Source: Winogradskya consettensis (lineage in GTDB: Bacteria; Actinomycetota; Actinomycetes; Mycobacteriales; Micromonosporaceae). Taken from it: DNA of 64,000 bases. The stretch lies in contig NZ_BOQP01000008.1 in assembly GCF_018332715.1 (NCBI RefSeq), forward strand, positions 558,001 through 622,000, in the 5' to 3' direction. Each line of letters begins with the position of its first letter. Position 1 is the first letter of the stretch. The position numbers and the translations under genes are program-made. Of this stretch, positions 51,998-59,768 are shown one piece after another. The notes under the pieces were generated by a model. It worked only from the letters and a program-made list of their open reading frames with translations. It searched no databases and was not told the DNA's origin.

Positions 51998-52848
51998 CAG
52001 CTACCACCCCGCTTGACCGAACTCCCCGCGAACGTGGCCTCCGGCTCCGGCAACTCGGACAGGTCAAGACGCCCCGACTGCGCGTAGAACTCGATCGGAT
52101 TGCGCCACAACACCCTGTCGACGTCATCGGCGCTGAACCCGGCATCGAGCATCGCCTGCCCGGTCGCCACGGTCAGCAACGGATCCGAATGCCCCCAGTC
52201 CGCCGCGGAATTCACCAGCACGCGTTCGATGCCGTACTCCTGGAGAATCGACACCATCCTCGGCGGCGACATCTTCGTCTCCGGATAGATGGAGAACCCC
52301 GTCCAGCACCCGCTGTCCTTCACCGCCGCCACGGTCACCTCGTTGAGATGATCGACCGCAACCCTTCCGGGCTCGATCCCCGACGCGGCAACCACATCGA
52401 GCGTCCGTCGCGTCCCGGCAGCCTTGTCGCGGTGCGGCGTGTGGACCAGCGCCGGCAACCCGAACTCACGCGCCAGGTCCAGCTGGGCGGCGAAAGCCTC
52501 GTCCTCCGCGGGTGTCATCGAGTCGTACCCGATCTCCCCGACCGCGACGACCCCGTCCTTCTCCAGGTAATGCGGAAGCAGATCGAGCACCCCTTTGCAG
52601 CGCGGATCGTTGGCTTCCTTCGGGTTCAGCGCGAGCGTCGCATGATGCCGCACCCCGTACTGCGAAGCCCGGTACGGCTCCCACCCCAGCAACGAATCGA
52701 AATAGTCACCGAACGACCCGGGATTCGTCCGCGGCTGCCCGAGCCAGAAAGCGGGCTCCACCACCGAGCGCACCCCGGCCGCCGCCATCCGCCGATAATC
52801 ATCAGTCGTACGAGAGGTCATGTGGATGTGCGGATCAAAAACGCGCAT
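51997..52848 (-). CDS. eboB: EboB-like TatD-family metal-dependent hydrolase
   Basis: A 283-residue amidohydrolase-like protein. Metal-binding motifs include the FDPHIHMTSRT start (HxH), VAVGEIGYD, LVHTPHR and the C-terminal VNSAADWGHSDPL. It differs from DNA-repair TatD in length and in gene context, and matches the TatD-like member of ebo clusters. Its ATG overlaps the EboA stop by one base. Confidence 0.82.
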   Translation of the reverse strand: MRVFDPHIHMTSRTTDDYRRMAAAGVRSVVEPAFWLGQPRTNPGSFGDYFDSLLGWEPYRASQYGVRHHATLALNPKEANDPRCKGVLDLLPHYLEKDGVVAVGEIGYDSMTPAEDEAFAAQLDLAREFGLPALVHTPHRDKAAGTRRTLDVVAASGIEPGRVAVDHLNEVTVAAVKDSGCWTGFSIYPETKMSPPRMVSILQEYGIERVLVNSAADWGHSDPLLTVATGQAMLDAGFSADDVDRVLWRNPIEFYAQSGRLDLSELPEPEATFAGSSVKRGGS

Positions 52849-53468
52849 CAGCCCTCCTCGGCCTTGAATCCCTTTGCCAGCGACCGGCGATTGAGCAGGG
52901 CAAGTGCGTCAGCCGGCATTCGCCGCCCCGCCGCGGCCCGCTCCCTGGCCAGACCGCCGAGCATCTCCGCGAGCGGCTGATCGGCCCGTTCCCCGAGCCG
53001 GTCGACAACGCTCAGCGGCACCTCCATGAACACGCACTTCACCACTCCCTGCCGCCACACCGCGGCGTCGAGAAGAGCGGCACAAGGCCCGAGAGCAGCG
53101 GCGACAAGACGTTTGTCATTGGTCCGCAGGGCGTCCTCGATGAGCGGGACGCCCGCTTCCCCGAGGGTCAGATGCTCCAGCGCGTGCAGCACCGCCAGCC
53201 GCTCAGCGGGATCGCCGCGCCAATAGAGCTCGGCAACCCGCACTTCCCGCTGCTCGGCCGCTATTGCCAGCAGCAGGAGTACCCGCCCGGCCTGGCCCGC
53301 GGTCCACGCAGGATGATCCGGCAACTGCCGGCGACCGAGCATCCGCCCGGCCCTGGCGAAAAGCTGACCGATGGCATCCGGATCGGCGCGCACCCTGGCC
53401 TCGGCCTCAGCGAACCAGCCATTCTCCGGCACGCCCCCGAGCAGGGTCCGCAGCGTTTCGGGGGTCAC
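52848..53468 (-). CDS. eboA: EboA-like protein
   Basis: A 206-residue helical protein with the EboA-type region WTAGQAGRVLLLLAIA, YWRGDPAERLAVLHALEHL and VVKCVFMEVPLSVVD. EboA has no known catalytic activity. It is located between the isomerase and TatD-like genes with a 4-bp and a 1-bp overlap, as in other ebo operons, and that context supports the call as much as the sequence. Confidence 0.75.
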   Translation of the reverse strand: MTPETLRTLLGGVPENGWFAEAEARVRADPDAIGQLFARAGRMLGRRQLPDHPAWTAGQAGRVLLLLAIAAEQREVRVAELYWRGDPAERLAVLHALEHLTLGEAGVPLIEDALRTNDKRLVAAALGPCAALLDAAVWRQGVVKCVFMEVPLSVVDRLGERADQPLAEMLGGLARERAAAGRRMPADALALLNRRSLAKGFKAEEG

Positions 53469-54382
53469 AGCCCGCCCTCCTTCTCCGCGGCGCGCAAAAA
53501 GGCCAGCGACTCGCGGGCAATCGTCGGAGCGGCATGCGAATGCCGGGGCAGCTCCACCGCGACCAGCCCCCGATAACCACCGTCGCGCAACGCCCGCAGC
53601 ACCGGCGGGAACTCGATCTCACCGGTCCCGAACTCCAGATGCTCGTGCACCCCGCGCCGCATGTCATCGATCTGCACGTTCACCAGATAGGGCGCGGCAG
53701 CAGCGACACAGTCGGCTACCGGCTGCGGCTCGTTCGCCCGGCAATGCCCGACATCCAGCGTCAACCCGAACCCGTCCGGCGCCCCCATCGCCTCCCGCAA
53801 CCTGCGCCACCCCGCCAGATCCGCGACCAGCATCCCCGGCTCAGGCTCGAATCCCACAGGTACGCCGGCCGCCTCCGCAACCACCGTGATGTCCGCACAC
53901 CCGTCGACGAGCCGCTCCCACGCCGTACGCTCATCAACCCCGGCCGGCACAATCCCGGACCAGAACGAGACCGCCTCGGCACCGAGATCCGCCCCGATCG
54001 CCACCGCCCGGCGCAGAAAGTCCAGCCGGTGCTCACGATCGTCGTGCAGCAGCGTCGGCGCATGCTTACGCCACGGATCCAGCAGGAACCGGGCCCCGGT
54101 CTCAATCACGACGCCGAGCTCCCGCTCCCGCAGGAAATCGGCCACCTGAGCGACCTCCCGGCCCAGCCCCGCACCGTACGGATCGAGATGATCGTGGTCG
54201 AGCGTCAGCGCCACCCCCGCGTACCCACAATCAGCAATCACCGCGAGCGCATCCCGCAGCCGATGATTGGCAAACCCGTTCGTCCCATACCCGAACCGCA
54301 GCCCGCCCCCGGCGGCACTCCCGCTCGCTTGCCGGACACCCGCTACGTCAGCCGCCGCCTGCCCTGTTCCACCCGCGGTCAT
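53465..54382 (-). CDS. Sugar phosphate isomerase/epimerase (xylose-isomerase-like barrel)
   Basis: A 305-residue TIM barrel with FGYGTNGFANH, GVALTLDHDHLDPYG, a metal-ligand glutamate in VPVGFEPEPGML, LTLDVGHCRANE and VEHLEF-like GVHEHLEFGTGEIEF followed by GLVAVELPRHSH. Metal-binding Glu/Asp/His residues are all present. It probably isomerises or epimerises the cyclitol or sugar intermediate of this operon. Overlaps EboA and UbiA genes by 4 bp each. Confidence 0.82.
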   Translation of the reverse strand: MTAGGTGQAAADVAGVRQASGSAAGGGLRFGYGTNGFANHRLRDALAVIADCGYAGVALTLDHDHLDPYGAGLGREVAQVADFLRERELGVVIETGARFLLDPWRKHAPTLLHDDREHRLDFLRRAVAIGADLGAEAVSFWSGIVPAGVDERTAWERLVDGCADITVVAEAAGVPVGFEPEPGMLVADLAGWRRLREAMGAPDGFGLTLDVGHCRANEPQPVADCVAAAAPYLVNVQIDDMRRGVHEHLEFGTGEIEFPPVLRALRDGGYRGLVAVELPRHSHAAPTIARESLAFLRAAEKEGGL

Positions 54383-55236
54383 GTCGGGGAGATCCTGCGG
54401 GCGAGCAGCCGGCCGGCGGGGGCTGCGGCGGCGACGGCAAGGGCGGTGAGGGTCCGGCCCGAGCGGGCGATCAGGGCACCTTGCAGGGCGGGCAACGCGG
54501 TGATGCCCGCCCCGACGGCTGCCCGGACCCCGGACGCGGACGGATCGGCGAACAGCCGCAGCTGAGCGCGACCGTAGGTGGTGGCGTACTCCCCCGCCAG
54601 CATCGCCGTCACCGCGCCACCCCCGGCCGTCGCGGCCACCGTGACCCCCGCCGTGGTGGCGAGCGTCGCCGCGGGCAGGGAGACAGGAACCCTCCCCGAA
54701 ACCTCACGGCGTGACAGGCTCGTAACGGTGTACGTGTGGACTGCTATCGCCGTGGCGGCGGGCAATGCGCGTACGGCGCGACCCGGGCTTGCCCCGAGCA
54801 GCACATCGAGCGCGCGGCACGCGGCCATGCCCACCGGCCCGGCCGCGGTGTTCTTCAGCCGCAGGTCATAAGCCCAGACCGCGGCGGCAAGCGGCCCCGC
54901 GACCGACAGCGCGCGCCCACCCCCGGCCCGTCCCGCCACTGCCAGCCCAGCCGCGGTGAGTCCCACGGCAACCCCCAGCGCCACATTCGGCGAGATCCGC
55001 CCGGAGGGAATCGGCCGCTCGGGACGCTCCACGGCATCAAGCTCCCGATCGGCCCAGTCGTTCGCCGCCATCCCCGCCCAGTAAAGAAGAACGGAAGCAG
55101 AAGCAAGCCCGGCACTCCCCCGCCCGACCACCCCGGCCGCCGCCGCCCCCGCCACCACATCCCCCGGCACCGACAACGCCGCCGGCGCCCGAACCAACTC
55201 CGCCAGCGCCCGCAACCTCGCCGTCACGGCACTCAT
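54379..55236 (-). CDS. eboC: UbiA-family prenyltransferase (EboC / SCO3242-like)
   Basis: A 285-residue integral membrane prenyltransferase with seven to nine helices. The first Asp-rich motif is NDWADRELDAVERPERP near residues 59-75, and a second, weaker YDLRLKNTAAG occurs near residue 125. It should transfer a prenyl chain, probably from the polyprenyl synthetase at the end of the operon, to an aromatic or cyclitol acceptor. Coupled by 4-bp overlaps on both sides. Confidence 0.85.
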   Translation of the reverse strand: MSAVTARLRALAELVRAPAALSVPGDVVAGAAAAGVVGRGSAGLASASVLLYWAGMAANDWADRELDAVERPERPIPSGRISPNVALGVAVGLTAAGLAVAGRAGGGRALSVAGPLAAAVWAYDLRLKNTAAGPVGMAACRALDVLLGASPGRAVRALPAATAIAVHTYTVTSLSRREVSGRVPVSLPAATLATTAGVTVAATAGGGAVTAMLAGEYATTYGRAQLRLFADPSASGVRAAVGAGITALPALQGALIARSGRTLTALAVAAAAPAGRLLARRISPT

Positions 55237-56639
55237 TCGCGCGGCCCGGAATCACTCAGCCCAGCCAGGCCCCCGCCTGTCTCCCGCTCACCGACCACGT
55301 CCTCACCGGCTCCGGCTCCGGCCGCTTCGTGCAACGCCGGCCTGCTCACGGCCGCTTCGTTCCTCGCCGGCTCACTCACCACCGCTTCGCGCGGGGCCGG
55401 CTTACTCACCGCGGCATCGCGCGGGGCCGACTTACTCACCGCGGCATCGTGCAGGCCCGGCTTACTCACCGCGGCATCGCGCGGGGCCGGCTTACTCACC
55501 GCGGCTTCGTGCAGGCCCGTTACGAACGTCGCGAGGGCGGCGTACTGGTCGGAGAGCGCGGACGGCCCGTCACCGAGCGGATCCTTGAAGAAGAAACCGA
55601 GTTCCGGCAACGCCCCGCGCCGGCCCGCATGATGGGCGGCGGCGGTGAGCCGGGCCAGGTCGAGAACGAGCGGGGCGGCCAGCGCGGAGTCGCATCCGTG
55701 CCAGGTGAACTCCATCCGCATCGCGGTGCCCAGGAACCCGGAGAAGGTCACCAGATCCCACGCCGTCTTGAAGTCCCCGATCTCCGCGACGTAGTCGATC
55801 CGGCTGGTCCCCTCGGGCTGGTAACCGAGCGCGTCCCCGAGCACCCGCTGCTTGCTGGCCACCTTCGCCGCGTTCGCAGCCGGATCGGCCAGGTTCGCCC
55901 CGTCGCCCCCGCCGAGCAGGTTGATCCCCGACCAGCTCGTCACCCGCAGATGCCGCAGCGCGAACATCGGCGCGAGCACCGACTTGACCAGCGTCTCCCC
56001 GGTCTTCCCGTCATTACCCGCATAGGGAATCCCTTCCCGCCGCGCCAACTCGTCCAGCGCCGGTATCCGCGCCCCGGTCGACGGCGTAAAGTCCACAAAG
56101 GAACAACCAGCCCGAAACGCAGCGTACGCAGCCAGCGCACTCGCCGGGATCACGCAATCCGACCCACTCAGAGCTGCTTCCAGCGCCTCGAGTGTGGCGT
56201 GCGCGGGGTGCGGTTCGCAGATCGGCTCCGTCGTGGCGACATCAACCACCACAACCCGGTCGAGTGAGTGCCGTTCACGAAAGCTCCGCAGATCAGCACC
56301 GATCAGCGCAGCAACCTCCGCCTGACTGGCACCACCCGGAAGCGGCCGCAACTCCCGCTCGATCCCGGCCAGCTCCCCACCCAGCGCCGCCACGAGCCGC
56401 CCAGGCACAACCCCGGCGGCAGCAAGCGCATCAGCCTTCTTGACCAGCGGCAACGTGACCACGTCATGCCCGCCGATGACAATGTCGGCCCACCCGGAGA
56501 ACGCCGCCCCCCGCATCTGAGGAAGCTCGGTGACACACCCAGCCGGCTCCACCAACCGCGCCCGCAACGCCGCCGCCCCCACCGTCGCGGTAACGGCAAC
56601 AGACCCCCGAGCCCCGATGAACCAGATTCCGGTACGCAT
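55233..56639 (-). CDS. Inositol-3-phosphate synthase-like cyclase with repeat tail
   Basis: A 468-residue protein. The N-terminal NAD loop GARGSVAVTATVG (residues 9-21), the VDFTPSTGA and GIPYAGNDGKTGETLVKSVLAPMF motif, and the SWSGINLLGGGDGANL region are diagnostic of myo-inositol-1-phosphate synthases. Catalytic lysines around SKQRVLGDALGY and DFKTAWD are visible. The last 90 residues are a low-complexity tail made from 30-bp repeats. It is first in the ebo-type operon, in place of the EboD 3-dehydroquinate synthase-like cyclase. Confidence 0.86.
   Translation of the reverse strand: MRTGIWFIGARGSVAVTATVGAAALRARLVEPAGCVTELPQMRGAAFSGWADIVIGGHDVVTLPLVKKADALAAAGVVPGRLVAALGGELAGIERELRPLPGGASQAEVAALIGADLRSFRERHSLDRVVVVDVATTEPICEPHPAHATLEALEAALSGSDCVIPASALAAYAAFRAGCSFVDFTPSTGARIPALDELARREGIPYAGNDGKTGETLVKSVLAPMFALRHLRVTSWSGINLLGGGDGANLADPAANAAKVASKQRVLGDALGYQPEGTSRIDYVAEIGDFKTAWDLVTFSGFLGTAMRMEFTWHGCDSALAAPLVLDLARLTAAAHHAGRRGALPELGFFFKDPLGDGPSALSDQYAALATFVTGLHEAAVSKPAPRDAAVSKPGLHDAAVSKSAPRDAAVSKPAPREAVVSEPARNEAAVSRPALHEAAGAGAGEDVVGERETGGGLAGLSDSGPRE
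55321..55520 (-). repeat. 30-bp minisatellite encoding the synthase C-terminal tail
   Basis: Six to seven 30-bp units, each encoding a variant of AAVSKPAPRD, run in frame near the 3' end of the inositol-phosphate synthase-like gene. They lie beyond the enzymatic fold and should be harmless to activity. Confidence 0.88.
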
Positions 56640-56663
56640 GCAGCATCCTCCCGGGGTCCACAG

Positions 56664-56697
56664 TCACGTAACACTTTGTGTCGCCTGTGTTACGTGA
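56664..56697. promoter_or_regulatory. Large perfect dyad upstream of the ebo-type operon
   Basis: TCACGTAACAC and GTGTTACGTGA form a perfect 11-bp inverted repeat separated by 12 bp, starting 25 bp upstream of the first ATG (56639). The size and spacing suit a dimeric regulator; as a hairpin it would have an unusually long loop. It is the only strong candidate for operon control. Confidence 0.75.
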
Positions 56698-56699
56698 AG

Positions 56700-57145
56700 C
56701 GACGCTAACCCAGCCCCCAGGAAAAAGAAAAGCCTCGATCTATAGAAACTTTCCCCCTCGCGAGAAGGAACTTTCTGCAACACCCACAAAAGTCCCCGCT
56801 GAACCGCCCCTGAGCCCAACCACCGCGCAGCTCCACCCGGCCACACTCACACTCGCCAGCGCGACGTCGAGACACCCCACCCACCCGAGCTCACCCACCC
56901 GACCGACCCCACGGGCCCAGGCTGAACTCACACGCCAGGCCGAATCCCCAGGCCGGCCCGAGCCACACGCCCAACCGACTCCGCGGGCCGCCCCGAGCCC
57001 ACACGCCCAACCGACTCCGCGGCCCCGGGCTGAACTCACACAGCCGACCGAGCCCACGGGCCCCGGCTGAGTTCACGCGGCCGGCCGAGGCTCCTGACCC
57101 CTTGAGCTGTCGCCGCCCGCCCCGCCCCGCCCCGCCCGGCACGAC
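56700..57145. other. Gene-poor low-complexity region
   Basis: No convincing gene between the ebo-type operon and the second kinase gene. The first part (56725-56790) is locally AT-richer (ATCTATAGAAACTTTC). From about 56890 to 57075 there are degenerate repeats of an approximately 30-bp GGGC/ACTCACACG-type unit. Frames crossing it encode only Pro/Thr/Ala-rich, repetitive peptides. Confidence 0.6.
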
Positions 57146-58594
57146 CTACCGAACCGATCTCCCCACTGTTCCACCCCGGCCGCTCCCACCCACCGCCGCA
57201 GAACTCGCCAACGGCACGAACAGAAGCGCCGCGGCCAGCGCCAAACTCGCAGCAGCCGCACCCACAGCCGCCCGCCGAACCGAACCAGCCCTCACCCGCA
57301 CCCCGCTGCGCTCCCTCGATCCGCCGCGGCCGTCGGACGCCGCTTTCGCCGGGAGCGCGGAAAGCTTCTGCTGGCCGGTCTTTGTCAGCTCACGCATCCC
57401 ATCCCAGCCGGACCGCTCAGCGTCGCGCAACAGGTGCGTCCGGTGCGTCCCATCCGCGCCGGACCGCTCAGCGTCGCGCAACAGGTGCGTCCGGTGCGTC
57501 CCATCCGACTCCCCCAGAACGCGGGTGCCATCCGGCTCGTTGAGATGCCCCCGCTGCAGTGCCGCGCATGCAACGGCTACAACCGGCATGATCTTGGTCG
57601 TCGATCCGGCGCGACTCGCGCTCCCGGCGGCCTCGACGGAGACCGCCTGGGTGGTGGACCTGGCATGCATCGCGTACGTGCTGCGGGGCATCGCGACCGC
57701 AGCAGAGGCGTCCTGAGCTTTCCACCGGCGGAAGCGGGGCGGCGAACCCTTGCGCGAGCCCCGGGAAGTCTGGCGTGGGACCCGCGGCAGTAGCCCGCAT
57801 GCTTCGCCCAGAGTCTGTGCGACCTCGTCAGCCGTGGGCCGGTCACCGGGAAGCTTGGCGAGACAGCGGCGCAGCACATCGGTGACCACCCGGGGAAGGC
57901 CATTGATCGCCGGGAGAGGTGCGGGCTCCGCGTTGAGGTGAGCCCTGACCATCTCGGTCACGGTTGTGGCCTGCCACGGCATACGTCCGGCCAGAGCGCG
58001 GTAGAGCAGCAGTCCCAGCCCGTACACATCTGTGGCAGGGCGCACCGGGCCGCCGTCGAGCCGTTCGGGGGCCAGGTAGGCCGGCGTGCCGAGCAGTTCA
58101 CCCCCGGTCTCGTCCGCTGAGCCGACCGCCGCGGAGATTCCGAAGTCGACGAGTTTGATGCCGTCGCTGGTCACCATGATGTTGCCGGGCTTGACGTCAC
58201 GATGCACGATGTTGCTGGCGTGGGCGGCGGCGAGCGCCGCAGCGACCTGGGCACAGATCCGCACTGCCGCGTGCCAGGGCAGGGGTCCGTCCGCGAGGAC
58301 CTCGGTGAGCGTCCGGCCCTCCACCAGCTCCATCACGACATACGGGACCGGGAGCTCACCGGGCAGCCCCGGCACCTCGCCGTAGTCGTAGATCTCCACG
58401 ATGTGCGGGTGCTGCAACCCGGCGGCCGCCCGGGCCTCGAGGCGGATCCGTTCGAGATGCGCCGGGTCGGGGGCCGCGACAGCGGAGAGCACTTTTACCG
58501 CTACGTCACGCGCCAGGATTTCGTCGTAGGCGCGCCAGACGACGGCAGTGCCGCCGACACCGAGCCGCTCGCGCAGCTGGAACCGATCTTTCAC
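57146..58594 (-). CDS. Serine/threonine protein kinase with a C-terminal membrane segment
   Basis: A 482-residue Hanks-type kinase. The catalytic domain (about residues 5-265) has GVGGTAVVW, DVAVKVL, HRDVKPGNIMV and DFGISAAVG. The next 170 residues are low-complexity and contain two 17-residue repeats (DGTHRTHLLRDAERSG). A hydrophobic segment near 445-468 is the likely membrane anchor, leaving only a short tail outside. GTG at 58594 follows AAGGCGG. It is divergent from the GT2 gene with 219 bp between starts and may regulate the surface-glycan genes. Confidence 0.88.
   Translation of the reverse strand: MKDRFQLRERLGVGGTAVVWRAYDEILARDVAVKVLSAVAAPDPAHLERIRLEARAAAGLQHPHIVEIYDYGEVPGLPGELPVPYVVMELVEGRTLTEVLADGPLPWHAAVRICAQVAAALAAAHASNIVHRDVKPGNIMVTSDGIKLVDFGISAAVGSADETGGELLGTPAYLAPERLDGGPVRPATDVYGLGLLLYRALAGRMPWQATTVTEMVRAHLNAEPAPLPAINGLPRVVTDVLRRCLAKLPGDRPTADEVAQTLGEACGLLPRVPRQTSRGSRKGSPPRFRRWKAQDASAAVAMPRSTYAMHARSTTQAVSVEAAGSASRAGSTTKIMPVVAVACAALQRGHLNEPDGTRVLGESDGTHRTHLLRDAERSGADGTHRTHLLRDAERSGWDGMRELTKTGQQKLSALPAKAASDGRGGSRERSGVRVRAGSVRRAAVGAAAASLALAAALLFVPLASSAAVGGSGRGGTVGRSVR
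57399..57510 (-). repeat. 51-bp tandem repeat in the kinase linker
   Basis: Two nearly identical 51-bp units (57399-57449, 57450-57500) and a partial third encode repeated HRTHLLRDAERSG segments, in frame, between the kinase domain and the transmembrane segment. Confidence 0.88.
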
Positions 58595-58813
58595 GGAGCC
58601 GCCTTGCCCGTGGAACCCGTGCGGGAAACCCGATAGTGATCGAAATCCGCGATTTAGCCGGAATTTCGTCCCGGAGCATTCCCCTGAGCAGGCAGGATCG
58701 GCGGCACGCACGAGGCTCCCGGCTCCGAGCGACCTTACATTTATCGATGCGCATGCCAACCGCCGCCTGCTGTTCAGAGAACGGTCGCCGGCGGCCCCTA
58801 CCGTTGCCGCGTC

Positions 58814-59746
58814 ATGGACACCCCCGCCGAGGTGAGCGTGGTCATTCCGACCCGCAACCGTCCGGACCTGCTGACCCGTGCCGTCCGCAGCGTCCTCGCC
58901 CAGACCGTCCCGGAGCTTGAGGTCGTCGTCGTCATCGACGGCCCTGATGAGGTCACCACCAAAGCGCTCGCCGAGATCGGCGACCCCCGCGTCCGCACGG
59001 TCCCCCTGGCGGAGAAGGGAGGCGCCCCGAACGCCCGCAACATGGGTGTCCAGGCTGCAAGCGCACCCTGGGTCGCGTTGCTCGACGACGACGACGAGTG
59101 GCTGCCGCAAAAACTCGCCGTCCAGCTCGCGCTCGCGACCCACGCCGATGTGCCCCGCCCGATCGTGGCGACGCGGCTGCTCAACCGCACGCCGCGGGCG
59201 GAGTTCGTCATGCCGCGCCGGCTGCCGGCCGAGGGTGAGCACCTGAGCGAGTACTTCACCGTGCGTAAGGGCCTCTTCCACGGCGAGGGCTTCATCCAGA
59301 CCTCGACCATTCTGGCGCCGACGGAGTTGCTGCGCGAGGTGCCCTTCACCGTGGGGCTGCGGCGTCAGCAGGAGCTCGACTGGACGCTGCGGGCCATTCG
59401 CGCCGAGGGAACGGGCCTGGTCATGGCCGACGAGGCGCTGGTCATCTGGCACCAGGACGAGGACCGCGAGCGCATCAGCCTGCAGATGCCGTACGAATCC
59501 CAGCTCGCCTGGCTGCGGGCCAGCAGGGAACTGTTCACGCCCCGGGCCTACGCGGCCTTCACGCTGAGCGTCCTGAGCTCGATGGCGGCGCCGACCCGCA
59601 GCCTGACGGTCTTCCGGGAACTGCTCACCGAGGCCAGGGGGCACGGCCGCCCCGGCGCCGTCGACTGCCTCACCCACCTGCAGATCTGGGCACTCCCCCC
59701 GCACGTACGCCACGTCCTGCGCGACAAGGTGCTGGGCCGACGGTGA
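58814..59746 (+). CDS. Family 2 glycosyltransferase
   Basis: A 310-residue GT-A fold enzyme. VSVVIPTRNRPDLLTRAVRS opens the nucleotide-binding domain, the metal-binding acidic motif is ALLDDDDEW (about residues 91-99), and RRQQELDW supplies the catalytic-site acid. There are no membrane helices. It is followed by a GT4 gene 22 bp downstream, in the same direction. Likely acts in surface polysaccharide or teichoic-acid-like polymer assembly. Confidence 0.9.
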   Translation: MDTPAEVSVVIPTRNRPDLLTRAVRSVLAQTVPELEVVVVIDGPDEVTTKALAEIGDPRVRTVPLAEKGGAPNARNMGVQAASAPWVALLDDDDEWLPQKLAVQLALATHADVPRPIVATRLLNRTPRAEFVMPRRLPAEGEHLSEYFTVRKGLFHGEGFIQTSTILAPTELLREVPFTVGLRRQQELDWTLRAIRAEGTGLVMADEALVIWHQDEDRERISLQMPYESQLAWLRASRELFTPRAYAAFTLSVLSSMAAPTRSLTVFRELLTEARGHGRPGAVDCLTHLQIWALPPHVRHVLRDKVLGRR

Positions 59747-59768
59747 CCGGAAAGGTGCAGAACCGAGC

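Noticed and set aside
56678..57070. 130-codon plus-strand ORF in the gene-poor region
   Set aside because: The peptide is repetitive Pro/Thr/Arg, has no ribosome binding site, and starts inside the dyad in front of the ebo-type operon.
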